Notes: generated from the letters alone by a model not told the origin. Counted from the first letter of the stretch, positions 31,010 to 41,943 are shown. The stretch: 64,000 nt of DNA from Pantoea sp. BAV 3049 (GCF_009765445.1 NZ_WHOY01000031.1:4578696-4642695); one strand, 5' to 3'. A program made the numbers and translations.

Positions 31010-31135
31010 TTCCAGAGACGGGAGATGCAGGCATTTCTTTCTGCACCCTGGCAACTCAAAGGTTGCGGCCAGGGTACCGTATCCGCAGACTTAGGTACCA
31101 GGGCTAAGTGTGACTTACCGCACATCGGTAAATCA
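31010..31135 (-). ncRNA. Moco (molybdenum cofactor) riboswitch before moaA
   Basis: The minus-strand leader of moaA is highly structured. A long imperfect hairpin pairs CCCTGGC…GCAAC with GTTGC…CAGGG around CTTTGA, a TGCAG/CTGCA hairpin lies next to the start, and CACTTAGCCCTGGTACCTAA lies upstream. This layout and location match the Moco RNA motif known before enterobacterial moaA, which lowers expression when cofactor is abundant. Boundaries are approximate. Confidence 0.75.
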
Positions 31136-31303
31136 TGGTGACAAAATTCTACCGCTATTGTGAAGCCGTTACCAGAACGAAGTTTCGCTATACATTTTGA
31201 TATATAACGAATTTTCACCACATTTTCGCCACACGTTAGCGTAAAATAAACAAAAAATGCCAGACCAGTTTCCGGAATGGCCTTAACCTCTGAAAGGAAT
31301 TTT

Positions 31304-32212
31304 ATGCGTAATCGCACATTGGCCGATCTCGATCGCGTCGTCGCTCTCGGCGGCGGCCACGGCCTGGGCCGCGTGATGTCGGCTCTTTCCCCTTTGGGTT
31401 CCCGCCTCACCGGTATCGTCACCACCACCGATAACGGCGGGTCGACCGGGCGTATTCGTCGCTCCGAAGGCGGGATTGCCTGGGGTGATATGCGCAACTG
31501 CCTGAACCAGCTGATCACCGAACCGAGCGTGGCCTCAGCGATGTTTGAATACCGTTTTGCCGGGAATGGCGAACTGGCCGGGCACAACCTGGGCAATCTG
31601 ATGCTGAAAGCGCTGGACCACCTCAGCGTCCGCCCGTTTGAAGCGATTAATTTGATCCGAAATTTACTGAAGGTGGATGCTTTTTTAATCCCGATGTCCG
31701 AACAGCCGGTTGACCTGGTCGCCATCGACAGCGAGGGGCATCTGGTTTATGGCGAAACTGAAATTGACCAGATGCAGCAGCCGCCGCAGGAGCTGATGCT
31801 GTCGCCGGTTGTTAACGCCACGCGGGAAGCGGTTGAAGCCGTCGGGGAAGCGGATCTGATCCTGATTGGACCGGGCAGTTTTTATACCAGCCTGATGCCG
31901 GTGCTGCTGATGCCGGATATGGCACAGGCACTACGTCGCACGCCCGCCACCATGGTGTTTATCGGCAATCTGGGGAAAGAGTTAAGCCCGGCGGCGGCGC
32001 AGCTGTCACTGGCCGATAAGCTGGCGATGATGGAGAAATACATCGGGAAAAAGGTGATTGACGCGGTGGTGGTCAGCCCGCTGGTGGACACCCGCAACGT
32101 CACTGACCGGTTGATTATTCAGGAGCCGCTGGAGGCTGCCGATATCAAATATCGCCATGACCGTCAGCTGCTGCATATCGCGCTGGAACACGCTATTCAG
32201 TCAATTGGCTGA
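31304..32212 (+). CDS. ybhK: YbhK/YvcK-family protein
   Basis: 302 residues from ATG 31304 (AAAGGAA upstream). [20 protein letters not shown] is the glycine-rich nucleotide-binding start, [11 protein letters not shown] and [14 protein letters not shown] are family signatures (CofD/YvcK fold). The Bacillus homologue YvcK is needed for growth on gluconeogenic carbon and binds UDP-sugars; the enterobacterial role is unclear. Divergent from moaA, as in E. coli, with the 304-base gap holding the Moco element and promoters. Confidence 0.92.
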   Translation: MRNRTLADLDRVVALGGGHGLGRVMSALSPLGSRLTGIVTTTDNGGSTGRIRRSEGGIAWGDMRNCLNQLITEPSVASAMFEYRFAGNGELAGHNLGNLMLKALDHLSVRPFEAINLIRNLLKVDAFLIPMSEQPVDLVAIDSEGHLVYGETEIDQMQQPPQELMLSPVVNATREAVEAVGEADLILIGPGSFYTSLMPVLLMPDMAQALRRTPATMVFIGNLGKELSPAAAQLSLADKLAMMEKYIGKKVIDAVVVSPLVDTRNVTDRLIIQEPLEAADIKYRHDRQLLHIALEHAIQSIG

Positions 32213-32268
32213 TCAAATGGGGGACGAATAAATTTGCCCCCGACAGCGGCCTGCCAAACAGAATGACC

Positions 32269-34293
32269 TCAGGAAGCGGCGATAAACAGCTCGCGCATCT
32301 GATGCAACTGATCGCGAACATGAGCCGCTTCTTCGAACTCCAGGTTCTGCGCGTGCTCCTGCATTTTCGCTTCCAGCTCGTGGATTTTCTTCTGCAGCCC
32401 TTTGGGTGACATATCCATTGGCACCGCATCGTCTTCCACGATGCTGCGAGGCCCTTTGCCGCGAGTTTTGGTTTTGTTCTTGTTGATCCCCTGCCCCAGC
32501 TCAAGAATATCGGCGATTTTCTTGTTAAGCCCCTGCGGAACGATGCCCCGCTCTTTGTTGTAGATCTCCTGCTTCTCCCGACGGCGTTCGGTTTCGCCAA
32601 TCGCCCGCTCCATCGACGGCGTGATCTTATCGCCATACAGGATGGCTTTGCCGTTAACGTTACGCGCTGCACGCCCGATGGTCTGGATCAGCGAGCGCTC
32701 GGAGCGCAGGAAGCCCTCTTTATCCGCATCCAGAATGGCCACCAGCGACACCTCCGGCATATCCAATCCTTCCCTCAGCAGGTTGATCCCCACCAGCACG
32801 TCGAACTCGCCCAGCCTCAGGTCGCGGATAATCTCCACCCGCTCGACGGTATCAATATCCGAGTGCAGGTAACGAACCCGTTCGCCGTGCTCTTCCAGAT
32901 ATTCGGTCAGGTCTTCCGCCATGCGCTTGGTCAGCACCGTGACCAGCACGCGCTCGTTGATCGCCACCCGCTTGCGGATTTCTGACAGCAGATCGTCCAC
33001 CTGAGTACCCACCGGCCGGACCTCAATCAGTGGATCGAGCAACCCGGTCGGGCGCACCACCTGGTCAATCACTTCGCCACCCGACTTCTCCAGCTCGTAA
33101 TTGCCAGGCGTCGCGGAAACATAAATGGTCTGCGGCGCCAGCGCCTCGAACTCTTCAAATTTCATTGGGCGGTTATCCAGCGCTGAAGGCAGGCGGAAAC
33201 CATACTCCACCAGCGTCTCTTTACGCGCCCGGTCCCCCCGATACATGCCGCCAATTTGCGGGATAGTGACGTGCGATTCGTCCACCACCAGCAGACCATC
33301 GGCAGGCAGATAGTCAAACAGCGTTGGCGGCGCTTCACCCGGACCACGGCCAGAAAGGTAGCGCGAGTAGTTTTCAATCCCCGAGCAGTAGCCCAGCTCA
33401 TTCATCATTTCAAGATCGAACTGTGTACGCTGCGACAGGCGTTGCTCTTCCAGCAGCTTGTTGTTCTCCAGCAGTACCTTGCGGCGATCCACCAGCTCTA
33501 CCTTAATCTCTTCCATCGCCTGCAAAATTCGCTCGCGAGGGGTAACGTAGTGCGTTTTGGGGTAGATGGTGTAACGCGGGATCACCGAATCAATTTGCCC
33601 GGTCAGCGGGTCGAAAATCGACAATCGCTCCACTTCCTCATCGAACAGCTCGACGCGCAGCGCGTAGTCATCTGATTCTGCCGGGAAGATATCAATCACT
33701 TCGCCACGCACCCGGAAGGTGCCACGCTGGAAAGCCTGGTCGTTGCGGGTGTACTGCAGCTCGGCCAGACGACGCAGAATCGCCCGCTGATCGATCACCA
33801 TGCCGCGCGTCAGGTGCAGCATCATTTTCAGATAGAGATCGGGGTCGCCCAGACCATAAATGGCCGATACCGAAGCCACCACAATCACATCCCGCCGTTC
33901 CAGCAACGCTTTGGTGGCCGACAGACGCATCTGTTCGATGTGTTCGTTAACTGAAGCATCCTTTTCAATAAAGGTGTCAGAACTTGGAACATAAGCTTCC
34001 GGCTGGTAGTAGTCGTAATAGGAGACGAAATATTCCACGGCGTTATCCGGGAAGAACTCCTTCATCTCACCGTAAAGTTGAGCTGCCAGAGTTTTGTTTG
34101 GCGCCAGTACCATCGTCGGGCGGTTCAGGTCGGCAATCACGTTAGCCACGGTAAAAGTTTTACCGGAGCCGGTGACCCCGAGCAGCGTCTGATGAGCCAG
34201 CCCGTCCTCCAGTCCCTCTTCGAGACGGCGGATTGCCTCCGGCTGGTCACCGGAAGGTTTGAAATCGGAGTTGAGTTTAAAGACTTTGCTCAT
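32269..34293 (-). CDS. uvrB: Excinuclease ABC subunit B
   Basis: 674 residues (E. coli 673). Walker A GVTGSGKT, beta-hairpin [20 protein letters not shown] that clamps damaged DNA, helicase motifs ([13 protein letters not shown]), and the C-terminal UVR domain ([13 protein letters not shown]) that contacts UvrC. Central to nucleotide excision repair. A LexA box lies about 80 bases upstream. In E. coli its upstream neighbour is bioD; here a urtE-like gene and a long gap lie between. Confidence 0.98.
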   Translation of the reverse strand: MSKVFKLNSDFKPSGDQPEAIRRLEEGLEDGLAHQTLLGVTGSGKTFTVANVIADLNRPTMVLAPNKTLAAQLYGEMKEFFPDNAVEYFVSYYDYYQPEAYVPSSDTFIEKDASVNEHIEQMRLSATKALLERRDVIVVASVSAIYGLGDPDLYLKMMLHLTRGMVIDQRAILRRLAELQYTRNDQAFQRGTFRVRGEVIDIFPAESDDYALRVELFDEEVERLSIFDPLTGQIDSVIPRYTIYPKTHYVTPRERILQAMEEIKVELVDRRKVLLENNKLLEEQRLSQRTQFDLEMMNELGYCSGIENYSRYLSGRGPGEAPPTLFDYLPADGLLVVDESHVTIPQIGGMYRGDRARKETLVEYGFRLPSALDNRPMKFEEFEALAPQTIYVSATPGNYELEKSGGEVIDQVVRPTGLLDPLIEVRPVGTQVDDLLSEIRKRVAINERVLVTVLTKRMAEDLTEYLEEHGERVRYLHSDIDTVERVEIIRDLRLGEFDVLVGINLLREGLDMPEVSLVAILDADKEGFLRSERSLIQTIGRAARNVNGKAILYGDKITPSMERAIGETERRREKQEIYNKERGIVPQGLNKKIADILELGQGINKNKTKTRGKGPRSIVEDDAVPMDMSPKGLQKKIHELEAKMQEHAQNLEFEEAAHVRDQLHQMRELFIAAS

Positions 34294-34370
34294 TGAATGA
34301 CTACCTGCTGATGGATCACACGAACCGGACTCTAATTTTACTCCGCCGCGTCGATTTTACCAGCAAAAAA

Positions 34371-34390
34371 GACTGGATATAATCACAGTA
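34371..34390 (-). promoter_or_regulatory. LexA (SOS) box of uvrB
   Basis: CTG-N10-CAG at 34373-34388 (plus strand CTGGATATAATCACAG), with AT-rich centre, matching the LexA consensus. It lies in the uvrB promoter region, so uvrB should be DNA-damage inducible as in E. coli. Confidence 0.8.
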
Positions 34391-35180
34391 ATTTAGCATG
34401 ATGCTTTGTTAAATGGCAACAACGCACTTTTGCAGGACCAGCCGGAACTCAAAGTCAGCGTCTGCAGGAGGTTATCCCCAGACAGGGTGAAACTTTAACA
34501 TTTGTCAAGAAATCCTGACAAAATGCGCGGCCCGAATTATGGTGACAATTTCAGTTGCTTGATTTTCATTAACTAATTGATTTTTATATCATTGCCTTCC
34601 GAGCCGAGTTTCGCATCAACTCGTGCTCAAGCCGCGCCCGCTCTCGTTTCCTGCAGGTTTTAAGCCGCTCATGCACATGGTTATCCACAGGAATGGTGGA
34701 TAACTGATTTAAGCGCCCGAGCCGTCTGATGTGTATAAATCATCCCTGACCTGCGATCGGACCCGCAAATAATTTTTTTGGAATTATTTTCGCTTCTTTC
34801 CTGAGGATTGGCGGGCCTGAAATGCATATTTTCTGCATTGCGGCTACCCTTTTTAACCGTTTTTTTTCAGGTTTTTGCCAGGCTTCTCTGCCTCTGTGAC
34901 AGGCAACTGCACCAGAAATGATTAACCCGCAGCACTGACAAAGTGCACCAGGAAATACCCTGGGGCAATTGTTTAACATTTCTGACCAATCACTGGCCGT
35001 GTTCGCCTGCTCTCTCACCATGTTAAGCGAAGTGGCATAAGTTGGCCCATGAATTGCAAGATAATCTTTAACTGCCTCTCGCTGCGTTCGCAGAGCGGGA
35101 AGCAAAGGCCGCAGGCGTTTCGCAGGTATAACCGTTTGCCTCACAACTGAGAGCGGATGCAATCAGGTACGATCAATTGT
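34391..35180. promoter_or_regulatory. Long uvrB-urtE gap with DnaA-box palindrome
   Basis: About 800 bases without a convincing gene. It contains GTTATCCAC at 34680-34688 and its inverted copy GTGGATAAC at 34696-34704, two facing DnaA-box-like sites (TTATCCACA matches the consensus exactly). A further near-match, TTATCCCCA, is around 34474, and an inverted TTTGTCA…TGACAAA lies at 34501-34522. A 140-codon minus-strand frame (34740-35162) has no recognisable motif. DnaA sites near uvrB are also reported for E. coli (from memory). Confidence 0.6.
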
Positions 35181-35197
35181 CTGGAGGAGAGTGTCAG

Positions 35198-35917
35198 ATG
35201 CTCAGCTTACGTTCGATTAACCAGTTTTACGGGCAAAATCATATCTTGTGGGATGTCGATCTCGATTTGCCACCCGGCACCTGTACCGGCGTGCTGGGCA
35301 AGCCCGGCATGGGAAAAACCACGCTGGTCAACTGCATCATGGGTCACCTGCCAATTAACAGCGGGTCGATGATCTGGCAGGAAGCTAATCTGCCACCGCA
35401 GGATTTGCTGCTGCAGCCGGTGGAGCAGCGTGCCGCGTTGGGGATTGGCTATGTGCCACAGGGAAGGCAGATTTTCTCGCAGCTGAGCGTGGAGGATAAC
35501 CTGCAGATTGCCCTGCTGGCAGGTGCTGGTCTTGAGCGCCACCGTGCAATCCCCCAGATGGTCTATGACCTGTTCCCGGCACTCCATTCCCTGCGTCACC
35601 AGCGCAGCGGCGAGCTGACCATCGATCAGCAGCAGCAGCTGGCACTGGCCCGTGCGCTGGTGCTGCAACCAAAACTGCTGATTCTGGACGAGCCTACCGA
35701 GGGCATGTCACCCTGGCTGGAGGAAGAGATGGGCAATCTGATCCACCGGCTGAATCACGATTTTGGCCTGACCATTCTGCTGCTTGAGCAGCGCATCTCG
35801 TTTATTCGCAAGGTGGCTGATTACTTTCTGCTGCTGCACCGGGGAAGGAACGTGGCGCATGGCAGGGTCGCGCAGTTGGATGAGAGCATGGTTAATACCT
35901 GGCTGACCGTATCGTAA
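35198..35917 (+). CDS. Orphan UrtE-like ABC transporter ATPase
   Basis: 239 residues from ATG 35198; GGAGGAGAG upstream. Resembles UrtE, the urea/branched-chain amino acid (LivF-type) ATPase: Walker A GKPGMGKT, YVPQGRQIFSQLSVEDNL, Walker B LLILDEPTEGMSPWL. The signature LSGGQ is replaced by ELTIDQQQQ, so ATP hydrolysis may be impaired. No permease, binding protein or urease genes are near. It separates uvrB from bioD, which are neighbours in E. coli. Confidence 0.8.
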   Translation: MLSLRSINQFYGQNHILWDVDLDLPPGTCTGVLGKPGMGKTTLVNCIMGHLPINSGSMIWQEANLPPQDLLLQPVEQRAALGIGYVPQGRQIFSQLSVEDNLQIALLAGAGLERHRAIPQMVYDLFPALHSLRHQRSGELTIDQQQQLALARALVLQPKLLILDEPTEGMSPWLEEEMGNLIHRLNHDFGLTILLLEQRISFIRKVADYFLLLHRGRNVAHGRVAQLDESMVNTWLTVS

Positions 35918-35918
35918 T

Positions 35919-36593
35919 TTACACGGGAAGCTGCACATACTGGCCCAGTTGGTCAAACTGGGCGCTGTCGGTGAGATAAGGGATCTCACCCAGCATCGGG
36001 GCCGGAAGCCGCTTTTGCAGCGTGGCCAGATAGTCAGCATGCCGCTTACCGGGTGGCAGAATATCGTTGGCGATCCAGCCTGCCAGCCGCAGTCCGCTGG
36101 CCTGAATGGCCTGCACCGTCAGCATCGCGTGATTGATACAACCCAGCTTAATGCCCACCACCAGTACCACCGGCAGCTGTTCCTGCAACACCCAGTCCGC
36201 AAAGGTTGTCTCTTCCGACAGCGGCGTGAACCAGCCGCCAGCCCCCTCGGTCAGTACCCAGTCGGCCTGGCTTGCCAGCTCCGCCAGCCCGGCAGAAAGC
36301 TGTGAGAAATGGATTGGTCTGCCCTCTTCCGCGCTGACAATGTGCGGAGAAGTGGGTTCCAGAAAGGCTAACGGATTGATGCAGTCATAAGGCAGCGACA
36401 GCACGCTGTTGCGCTGCAAAGCCAGCGCATCGCCGTTACGAATGCCCTCCGCAGTCATCTCACTCCCGGAAGCTACCGGTTTGTAGCCCACGCTGCAAAA
36501 ACCTGCCGCTTTCGCCGCCTGCAGTAGCGCGGTGCTGGCAACAGTTTTCCCGACTTCGGTATCGGTGCCGGTAATAAACCAACGTTCACTCAC
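35919..36593 (-). CDS. bioD: Dethiobiotin synthetase BioD
   Basis: 224 residues from GTG 36593 (GGAG nine bases upstream), aligning with E. coli BioD; an ATG at 36608 would add five residues. FITGTDTEVGKT is the P-loop, then GYKPVASGSE, EGAGGWFTPL and VGIKLGCINHAMLT. ATP-dependent carboxylation of DAPA to dethiobiotin. Its start lies within the end of bioC. Confidence 0.95.
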   Translation of the reverse strand: MSERWFITGTDTEVGKTVASTALLQAAKAAGFCSVGYKPVASGSEMTAEGIRNGDALALQRNSVLSLPYDCINPLAFLEPTSPHIVSAEEGRPIHFSQLSAGLAELASQADWVLTEGAGGWFTPLSEETTFADWVLQEQLPVVLVVGIKLGCINHAMLTVQAIQASGLRLAGWIANDILPPGKRHADYLATLQKRLPAPMLGEIPYLTDSAQFDQLGQYVQLPV

Positions 36594-37344
36594 AATCAAT
36601 GACTCCATAAACCAGATGATAACTCAGCAGAAAACCCCGCTGATCCTGCGGCCAGTGCAGCTTAAGCTGCTGCAGATGACGGCGACTTAATAACCCCCCG
36701 CTGCGCCCCTGATGCAGGTGGGTAGCCCCAATTCCCTTCAGCGAGCGCAGCGCACTGAGCACGTCCGGGAAACCCAGCGTCAGCGTTTGCTGATGAAGCT
36801 GAACGCCCACCGGCTCTCCGGCTTCCGCTATCGCGGCAACGCTGAGAAAGCGGTTCACCGGGGCGGGAAGATCCAGCGTTTGCCAGGCGATATTCAGTTC
36901 ACTCAGCGATCCGGCAGCCAGCGTTGAGAACAGAACCTGCCCGCCTGGCAGCGTCACACGCCGCAGCTCCATCAGGGCCACACTTAACTCGCTGCACCAC
37001 TGCACCGCAAGGTTGCTCCAGCACAGATCAAACATTGGCTCCGCAAAGGGTAATGCCTCGATATCGCCCGGCTGATAGCGGTCAGCAGTCTGCTCCATCC
37101 GGGCCTGACTCAGCATTTCTGCTGACAGATCCAGAGCGGTAACGTGATTTCCGGCGCTGCGCCAGCGCCGGCTGAACCAGCCAGGACCACAGCCTGCGTC
37201 GAGTATTTTCTGGCCCTGCTGCCGTCTGGCATGAAAAGCCAACTGTTCCCCACTCATGCGTTGCAGTTCGGCATGCTGGTTATAACTCTGCGCTGCCCGC
37301 CCGAAGGCCTGGGCAATCGCCTGCTTATTGACGGTTTGCATCAT
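36586..37344 (-). CDS. bioC: Malonyl-ACP O-methyltransferase BioC
   Basis: 252 residues from ATG 37344 (GGAGGGG upstream; the adjacent ATG 37341 is also possible). [20 protein letters not shown] is typical of Bio[16 protein letters not shown] is the SAM site, [11 protein letters not shown] follows. It starts biotin pimeloyl synthesis. Overlaps bioF by 20 bases and bioD by eight. Confidence 0.95.
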   Translation of the reverse strand: MMQTVNKQAIAQAFGRAAQSYNQHAELQRMSGEQLAFHARRQQGQKILDAGCGPGWFSRRWRSAGNHVTALDLSAEMLSQARMEQTADRYQPGDIEALPFAEPMFDLCWSNLAVQWCSELSVALMELRRVTLPGGQVLFSTLAAGSLSELNIAWQTLDLPAPVNRFLSVAAIAEAGEPVGVQLHQQTLTLGFPDVLSALRSLKGIGATHLHQGRSGGLLSRRHLQQLKLHWPQDQRGFLLSYHLVYGVIDCE

Positions 37345-38482
37345 CCAGCCCCTCCAGAAGTCGTGCAATATCTTCCTGCTGGTGTGCCGCACTCAGGGTA
37401 ATGCGTAATCTGGCCGTTCCCGGCGGCACGGTTGGCGGACGGATAGCCGTAACCCAGCATCCCCGCTGCCGTAGCGCCTCAGCCATTTGCAACGCCCGGT
37501 TTTCTTCACCGACGATCAGCGGCTGGATAGCGGTAGCGGAGGGTGATATCGCCAGCCCCAACTGCTCAGCCCCCTGACGGAACCGGGCAATATTGCGTTG
37601 CAGCAGCTCACGCTGTTCATCACCCTGCTGAATACAGGAGAGCGAGGCCTGTAGCGCGCAGACCTGAGCCGGAGGCATTGCCGTGCTGTAAATCAAATGG
37701 CGGGCGAACTGCAGCAGATAGTCTGCGGTTTCATCGCTGCAAAGCACTGCCGCACCGCTGAGACCAAAGGCTTTACCAAAGGTCACCACCAGCAGCTCCG
37801 GCTTCACCTGCTGTTGCCAGCAGCTGCCTCTGCCCTGCTCGCCGGTGGTTCCCACGCCGTGAGCATCGTCCACCATCAACCAGCCACCGTGCAGCCTGGT
37901 CAGTTGATGCAATTCGGCCAGCGGCGCACTGTCCCCATCCATGCTGAACACGCCCTCGGTGACCACCAGTTTTTCGCCGCCCTCTGCTGGCGCACTGAGC
38001 AATTTTGCCAGCGAATCTGGCTTATTATGGCTGAAACGCCGAAGCGTAGCCGGGCTGAGTGCCGCAGCCTCCAGCAGCGAAGCATGGGCCAGTTTATCGG
38101 CGAAGATACGCTCATCTTTACCCAACATCGCGGCGATAATCGCCTGATTCGCGGCAAAACCGGAAATGAACAGCAGCGCTCTCGGATAGCCGAGCCACTC
38201 CGCCAGCTGCTGTTCAAAAGCCTGGTGTACGGCGCTGTAACCTGTCACATGCCCGGAACCGCCCGCGCCCACGCCGTAACGTTTGGCCCCTTTTTGCCAG
38301 GCGCTGATAATGCGTGGATCGTGACTCAGGCCGAGATAGTCATTGGCAGAAAAATTCAGGTATTGCCGGCCCTCAACCTGCAGAGTGCGGGCATCGCCCT
38401 GCTGATTCACCCGGCGCTGGCGAAACTGACCTTTCTCACGGCGCTCATTCAGCGCCGCGTTGATACGTTGCTGCCAGCTCAT
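37325..38482 (-). CDS. bioF: 8-amino-7-oxononanoate synthase BioF
   Basis: 385 residues. PLP enzyme with [15 protein letters not shown], the [12 protein letters not shown] region (DDAHGVG) and the Schiff-base Lys in [15 protein letters not shown]. Joins pimeloyl-ACP and alanine. Its ATG directly abuts the bioB stop, with no gap. Confidence 0.96.
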   Translation of the reverse strand: MSWQQRINAALNERREKGQFRQRRVNQQGDARTLQVEGRQYLNFSANDYLGLSHDPRIISAWQKGAKRYGVGAGGSGHVTGYSAVHQAFEQQLAEWLGYPRALLFISGFAANQAIIAAMLGKDERIFADKLAHASLLEAAALSPATLRRFSHNKPDSLAKLLSAPAEGGEKLVVTEGVFSMDGDSAPLAELHQLTRLHGGWLMVDDAHGVGTTGEQGRGSCWQQQVKPELLVVTFGKAFGLSGAAVLCSDETADYLLQFARHLIYSTAMPPAQVCALQASLSCIQQGDEQRELLQRNIARFRQGAEQLGLAISPSATAIQPLIVGEENRALQMAEALRQRGCWVTAIRPPTVPPGTARLRITLSAAHQQEDIARLLEGLDDANRQ

Positions 38483-39514
38483 TTATACGGCCGCGTTGTA
38501 GAACATGTCGGTATCGGCATGTAACAATTGTCCGGCCAGCGCCTGCTGCTGTTCGTTATCACCCGCTTCGGTGGTGGTCTGCTGCGGATTCAGACCCAGC
38601 TTACGGAACAGCTGCAAATCTTTGTCTTCTTCCGGGTTCGGCGTGGTCAGCAGCTTGCAGCCGTAGAAAATGGAGTTGGCACCGGCCATAAAGCACATCG
38701 CCTGGGTCTGCTCGCTCATCGACTCACGCCCTGCGGACAAACGTACATGCGAGGCGGGCATCATGATGCGCGCCACGGCAATGGTGCGGATAAAGTCAAA
38801 GGGATCAACGTCTTCATTATCCGCCAGCGGCGTGCCCTTCACCTTCACCAGCATGTTGATTGGCACGCTTTCAGGCGGGGTTGGCAGATTAGCCAGCTGT
38901 ACCAGCAAACCGGCACGATCGTTGACGGTTTCACCCAGACCAACGATCCCGCCTGAACAGACTTTAATTCCCGCATCACGCACTTTGCCCAGCGTATCCA
39001 GACGTTCCTGGTAGCTGCGGGTGGTGATGATGCTGCCGTAAAATTCCGGCGAGGTATCGAGGTTATGGTTGTAGAAATCCAGCCCGGCATGCGCCAGACG
39101 CTGCGCCTGATCGTTGCTCAGCGTGCCCAGCGTCATACAGGTTTCCAGCCCCATCGCCTTCACGCCCTGGACCATCTGCTCAAGGTAAGGCATATCGCGT
39201 TCATGAGGGTTTTTCCATGCAGCTCCCATGCAGAAACGGTCTGAGCCTGCAGCTTTGGCTTTACGGGCAGAACTCAGCACCTCTTCCACTTCCATCAGAC
39301 GTTCGGATTCCAGCCCGGTTTTGTAACGGGCGCTCTGTGGGCAGTATTTACAGTCTTCCGGACAGGCTCCGGTTTTGATCGACAGCAGCGTGCTGACCTG
39401 TACCTGACGGGGATCAAAATGCTGACGGTGGATCTGCTGCGCTTCAAACATCAGTTCGAGAAAAGGTTTATCAAACAGGGCCTGAGCCTGTGCGGTTGTC
39501 CAGCGATTTGCCAT
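38483..39514 (-). CDS. bioB: Biotin synthase BioB
   Basis: 343 residues from ATG 39514 (GGAG six bases upstream). Radical-SAM CPEDCKYC cluster motif, [29 protein letters not shown] and [11 protein letters not shown]. Inserts sulfur into dethiobiotin. First gene of the leftward bioBFCD operon, controlled by the bio operator. Confidence 0.97.
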   Translation of the reverse strand: MANRWTTAQAQALFDKPFLELMFEAQQIHRQHFDPRQVQVSTLLSIKTGACPEDCKYCPQSARYKTGLESERLMEVEEVLSSARKAKAAGSDRFCMGAAWKNPHERDMPYLEQMVQGVKAMGLETCMTLGTLSNDQAQRLAHAGLDFYNHNLDTSPEFYGSIITTRSYQERLDTLGKVRDAGIKVCSGGIVGLGETVNDRAGLLVQLANLPTPPESVPINMLVKVKGTPLADNEDVDPFDFIRTIAVARIMMPASHVRLSAGRESMSEQTQAMCFMAGANSIFYGCKLLTTPNPEEDKDLQLFRKLGLNPQQTTTEAGDNEQQQALAGQLLHADTDMFYNAAV

Positions 39515-39561
39515 TGCTTGCTCCAAAAAAATCTGTCGTTTATCGTCTCTGCCTGGTTATA

Positions 39562-39596
39562 CTTGTAAACTAAATTTTTTAAAATTGGTTTACAAG
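39562..39596. promoter_or_regulatory. BirA operator (bioO) between bioB and bioA
   Basis: CTTGTAAAC at 39562-39570 and GTTTACAAG at 39588-39596 form a perfect 9-bp inverted repeat separated by 17 AT-rich bases, matching the BirA-biotinyl-AMP operator. It should control bioA and bioBFCD in both directions. It lies only seven bases before the bioA ATG. Confidence 0.9.
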
Positions 39597-39602
39597 CACT
39601 TT

Positions 39603-40895
39603 ATGACCCCTTCCGACCTGGCGTTTGACCGTGACCATATCTGGCATCCCTACACCTCGATGAGCAAGCCGCTGCCGGTTTTTCCGGTGGTGGCTGCGCG
39701 GGGAACGTCACTGCAGCTCGACGATGGCCGCGAGCTGGTTGATGGCATGTCTTCCTGGTGGGCAGCGATCCACGGTTACAACCATCCGCGCCTGAACCAG
39801 GCGCTGAGCACACAGATTGAGCAAATGTCACACGTGATGTTTGGCGGTATAACCCACCCTTCGGCTGTTGCGCTTTGCCGTAAGCTGGTGACGATGACGC
39901 CGGAAGGGCTGGAGTGTGTATTTCTGGCAGATTCGGGGTCGGTAGCCGTGGAAGTGTCGATGAAAATGGCGCTGCAATACTGGCAGGCTCGTGGCGAACG
40001 CCGCCAGCGTTTCCTCACCCTGCGCAACGGTTATCACGGCGATACTTTTGCGGCGATGTCGGTCTGCGATCCGCAGAATTCGATGCACAGCCTCTATCAG
40101 GGGTATCTGCCCAGCCATCTGTTTGCCGTGGCCCCCACCTGCCGCTTTGACGCCGACTGGCAGGAGAAAGACATTGACGATTTCGCCCGCTTAATCCGTC
40201 TGCATGCCGGAGAACTGGCCGCTGTTATTCTTGAACCTGTCGTACAGGGCGCGGGCGGGATGCGTTTTTACCATCCAGATTATCTGCAACGAGTGCGCGA
40301 GCTTTGTGACCAGCACAATGTGCTGCTGATCGCCGATGAGATTGCCACCGGTTTTGGCCGTACCGGTAAGTTATTTGCCTGCGAGCATGCAGGTATTTCA
40401 CCTGACATTATGTGCGTGGGCAAGGCGTTAACCGGCGGTACCATGACGCTCTCCGCCACCCTGACCACCCGTGAAGTAGCTAACACGATCAGCAACGGTG
40501 AAGCAGGTTGCTTTATGCACGGTCCGACATTTATGGGTAATCCGCTGGCCTGCGCGGTCGCCAGTGAAAGCCTTGCGATGCTGCAGGAAAATCACTGGCA
40601 GCAGCAGGTTGCCGGTATTGAAGCCCTGCTGCGCTCGGCCCTGCTGCCTTTAAAGGATAAAACGGAAGTGGCCGATGCCCGCGTGCTGGGGACCATTGGG
40701 GTAATTGAGACCCGCCGCCCGGTAAATATGGCTGAGCTGCAGGCCTTCTTTGTGCAACGGGGAGTGTGGATCCGTCCCTTTGGCAAGCTGATCTATCTGA
40801 TGCCGCCTTACATCATCCAGCCGGAAGCGCTGACCAGACTGACCGATGCCATAGCCGAAGCCGTGGAGCAGCCAGCGTTGTTTAATCAGTCATAA
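39603..40895 (+). CDS. bioA: DAPA aminotransferase BioA
   Basis: 430 residues from ATG 39603, aligning with the E. coli start; the ribosome site is poor. HIWHPYTSMSKPLPVFPV, DGMSSWWAAIHGYNHPRLN, IADEIATGFGRTGKLFACEH and the PLP Lys in GKALTGGTMTLSAT. Transfers the amino group from SAM to 8-amino-7-oxononanoate. Converges with the fimbrial adhesin gene, overlapping by ten bases. Confidence 0.97.
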   Translation: MTPSDLAFDRDHIWHPYTSMSKPLPVFPVVAARGTSLQLDDGRELVDGMSSWWAAIHGYNHPRLNQALSTQIEQMSHVMFGGITHPSAVALCRKLVTMTPEGLECVFLADSGSVAVEVSMKMALQYWQARGERRQRFLTLRNGYHGDTFAAMSVCDPQNSMHSLYQGYLPSHLFAVAPTCRFDADWQEKDIDDFARLIRLHAGELAAVILEPVVQGAGGMRFYHPDYLQRVRELCDQHNVLLIADEIATGFGRTGKLFACEHAGISPDIMCVGKALTGGTMTLSATLTTREVANTISNGEAGCFMHGPTFMGNPLACAVASESLAMLQENHWQQQVAGIEALLRSALLPLKDKTEVADARVLGTIGVIETRRPVNMAELQAFFVQRGVWIRPFGKLIYLMPPYIIQPEALTRLTDAIAEAVEQPALFNQS

Positions 40896-41929
40896 TCAAA
40901 GTAGAGGGTAGCCGTCGCCACCACCGTTCCCGGGCGAAGGTTACTTTGGTCATAGATTTTATAAGCGGCATTCAGATTGATTGCGCTGTTGTTAATTCCC
41001 GCGCCGCTGGAAATAGTCAACAGCGAAGTTGCCCCTGTTCCGCTGGCGGTGCTGTCGGAGAGCGTGATCGGCAAGGCCGCACTGGTGCTCAGCACAATGC
41101 CCACACCGGAAGAGCTGGAAGCGTTGTTGCGCATAATTTGTTTGTTGCTGTCGACCAGATCGGCACTGGTTAACCAGGCATTAACCGCACGTGTTGCCAC
41201 ACCGGCAAGTGTATTTGAACAGCTGACCGGTAACTCAACAGCGGTGCGGCCAACATCGCGGCCATCCCGCAAATCGGTTAACGAAACTCTGGGCATTGTC
41301 ACCGTCTGGTCAGGCATTTCGCAGGTGGTTTCCTTTGGGTTAAAGGTCACAGTCAGTGACTGATAGCCCAGATAGTCATTGTTCCAGCTTCCGGAGGCGA
41401 CAACGCCGGCTGCGGTATCTTCCGATGGAGTCGCGCCAAAGATATTGGCGTTATGCAGTACCATAGTCACAATCGATGCACTGCCACTCTGCGTCACGGT
41501 ATAATACTTACTGTCAGTTACGCCGGGATCTGCCGGGAGCAGCGTGGCAGTCAGCGTATAGCTCAGGTTACCGCCGCTGAGTGTGGTATCGCCGTTACCA
41601 TAGTTGACCACATCCGTATAACCACTGGTCTGAAACTTTACCCAGCGTGCCGCCCCCGCCACATTAATAAACTTCACGTAGAAGCCATTTTTAATCGGGC
41701 TGACAAAGTGCACGGCATTCGAAAAAGTGAGCGCAAAGCAGCCCACCGGGATCGTCCAGGTACCGGTGCGGGTCTCTGCATAGCTGCTTTGTGTGTTCAG
41801 CAGGGTGGAAATATCAATCGTGTCCGTGGCCTTCACGGTGGATCCGCTTTTCAGTGAACAGCCCGCCTGTACAAACGCCGGGAAAGCTGCCAGCAGCAGT
41901 AACAGCAGAAATCCTGCTTTTGCACTCAT
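40886..41929 (-). CDS. Fimbrial tip adhesin
   Basis: 347 residues from ATG 41929 (GAGAGAA upstream). Signal peptide about 1-22 (GFLLLLLLAAFPAFVQA), then a receptor-binding-like N-terminal domain of about 180 residues (GCSLKSGSTVKATDTIDIST). The C-terminal pilin domain includes SCSNTLAGVATRAVNAW and ends TVVATATLYFDYD, as expected for chaperone-usher donor-strand subunits. Last gene of the operon. Binding target unknown. Confidence 0.85.
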   Translation of the reverse strand: MSAKAGFLLLLLLAAFPAFVQAGCSLKSGSTVKATDTIDISTLLNTQSSYAETRTGTWTIPVGCFALTFSNAVHFVSPIKNGFYVKFINVAGAARWVKFQTSGYTDVVNYGNGDTTLSGGNLSYTLTATLLPADPGVTDSKYYTVTQSGSASIVTMVLHNANIFGATPSEDTAAGVVASGSWNNDYLGYQSLTVTFNPKETTCEMPDQTVTMPRVSLTDLRDGRDVGRTAVELPVSCSNTLAGVATRAVNAWLTSADLVDSNKQIMRNNASSSSGVGIVLSTSAALPITLSDSTASGTGATSLLTISSGAGINNSAINLNAAYKIYDQSNLRPGTVVATATLYFDYD

Positions 41930-41943
41930 TTCTCTCTTTCTCC

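Noticed and set aside
31000-31725. Upstream extension of the moaA reading frame
   Set aside because: It runs through the structured Moco leader and into ybhK; MoaA family alignment starts at the GTG at 30999.
34740-35162. 140-codon minus-strand frame between uvrB and the UrtE-like gene
   Set aside because: No recognisable motif or ribosome site, odd composition, and it overlaps probable regulatory DNA.
37697-38524. 275-codon plus-strand frame opposite bioF
   Set aside because: Shadow of a conserved PLP enzyme.
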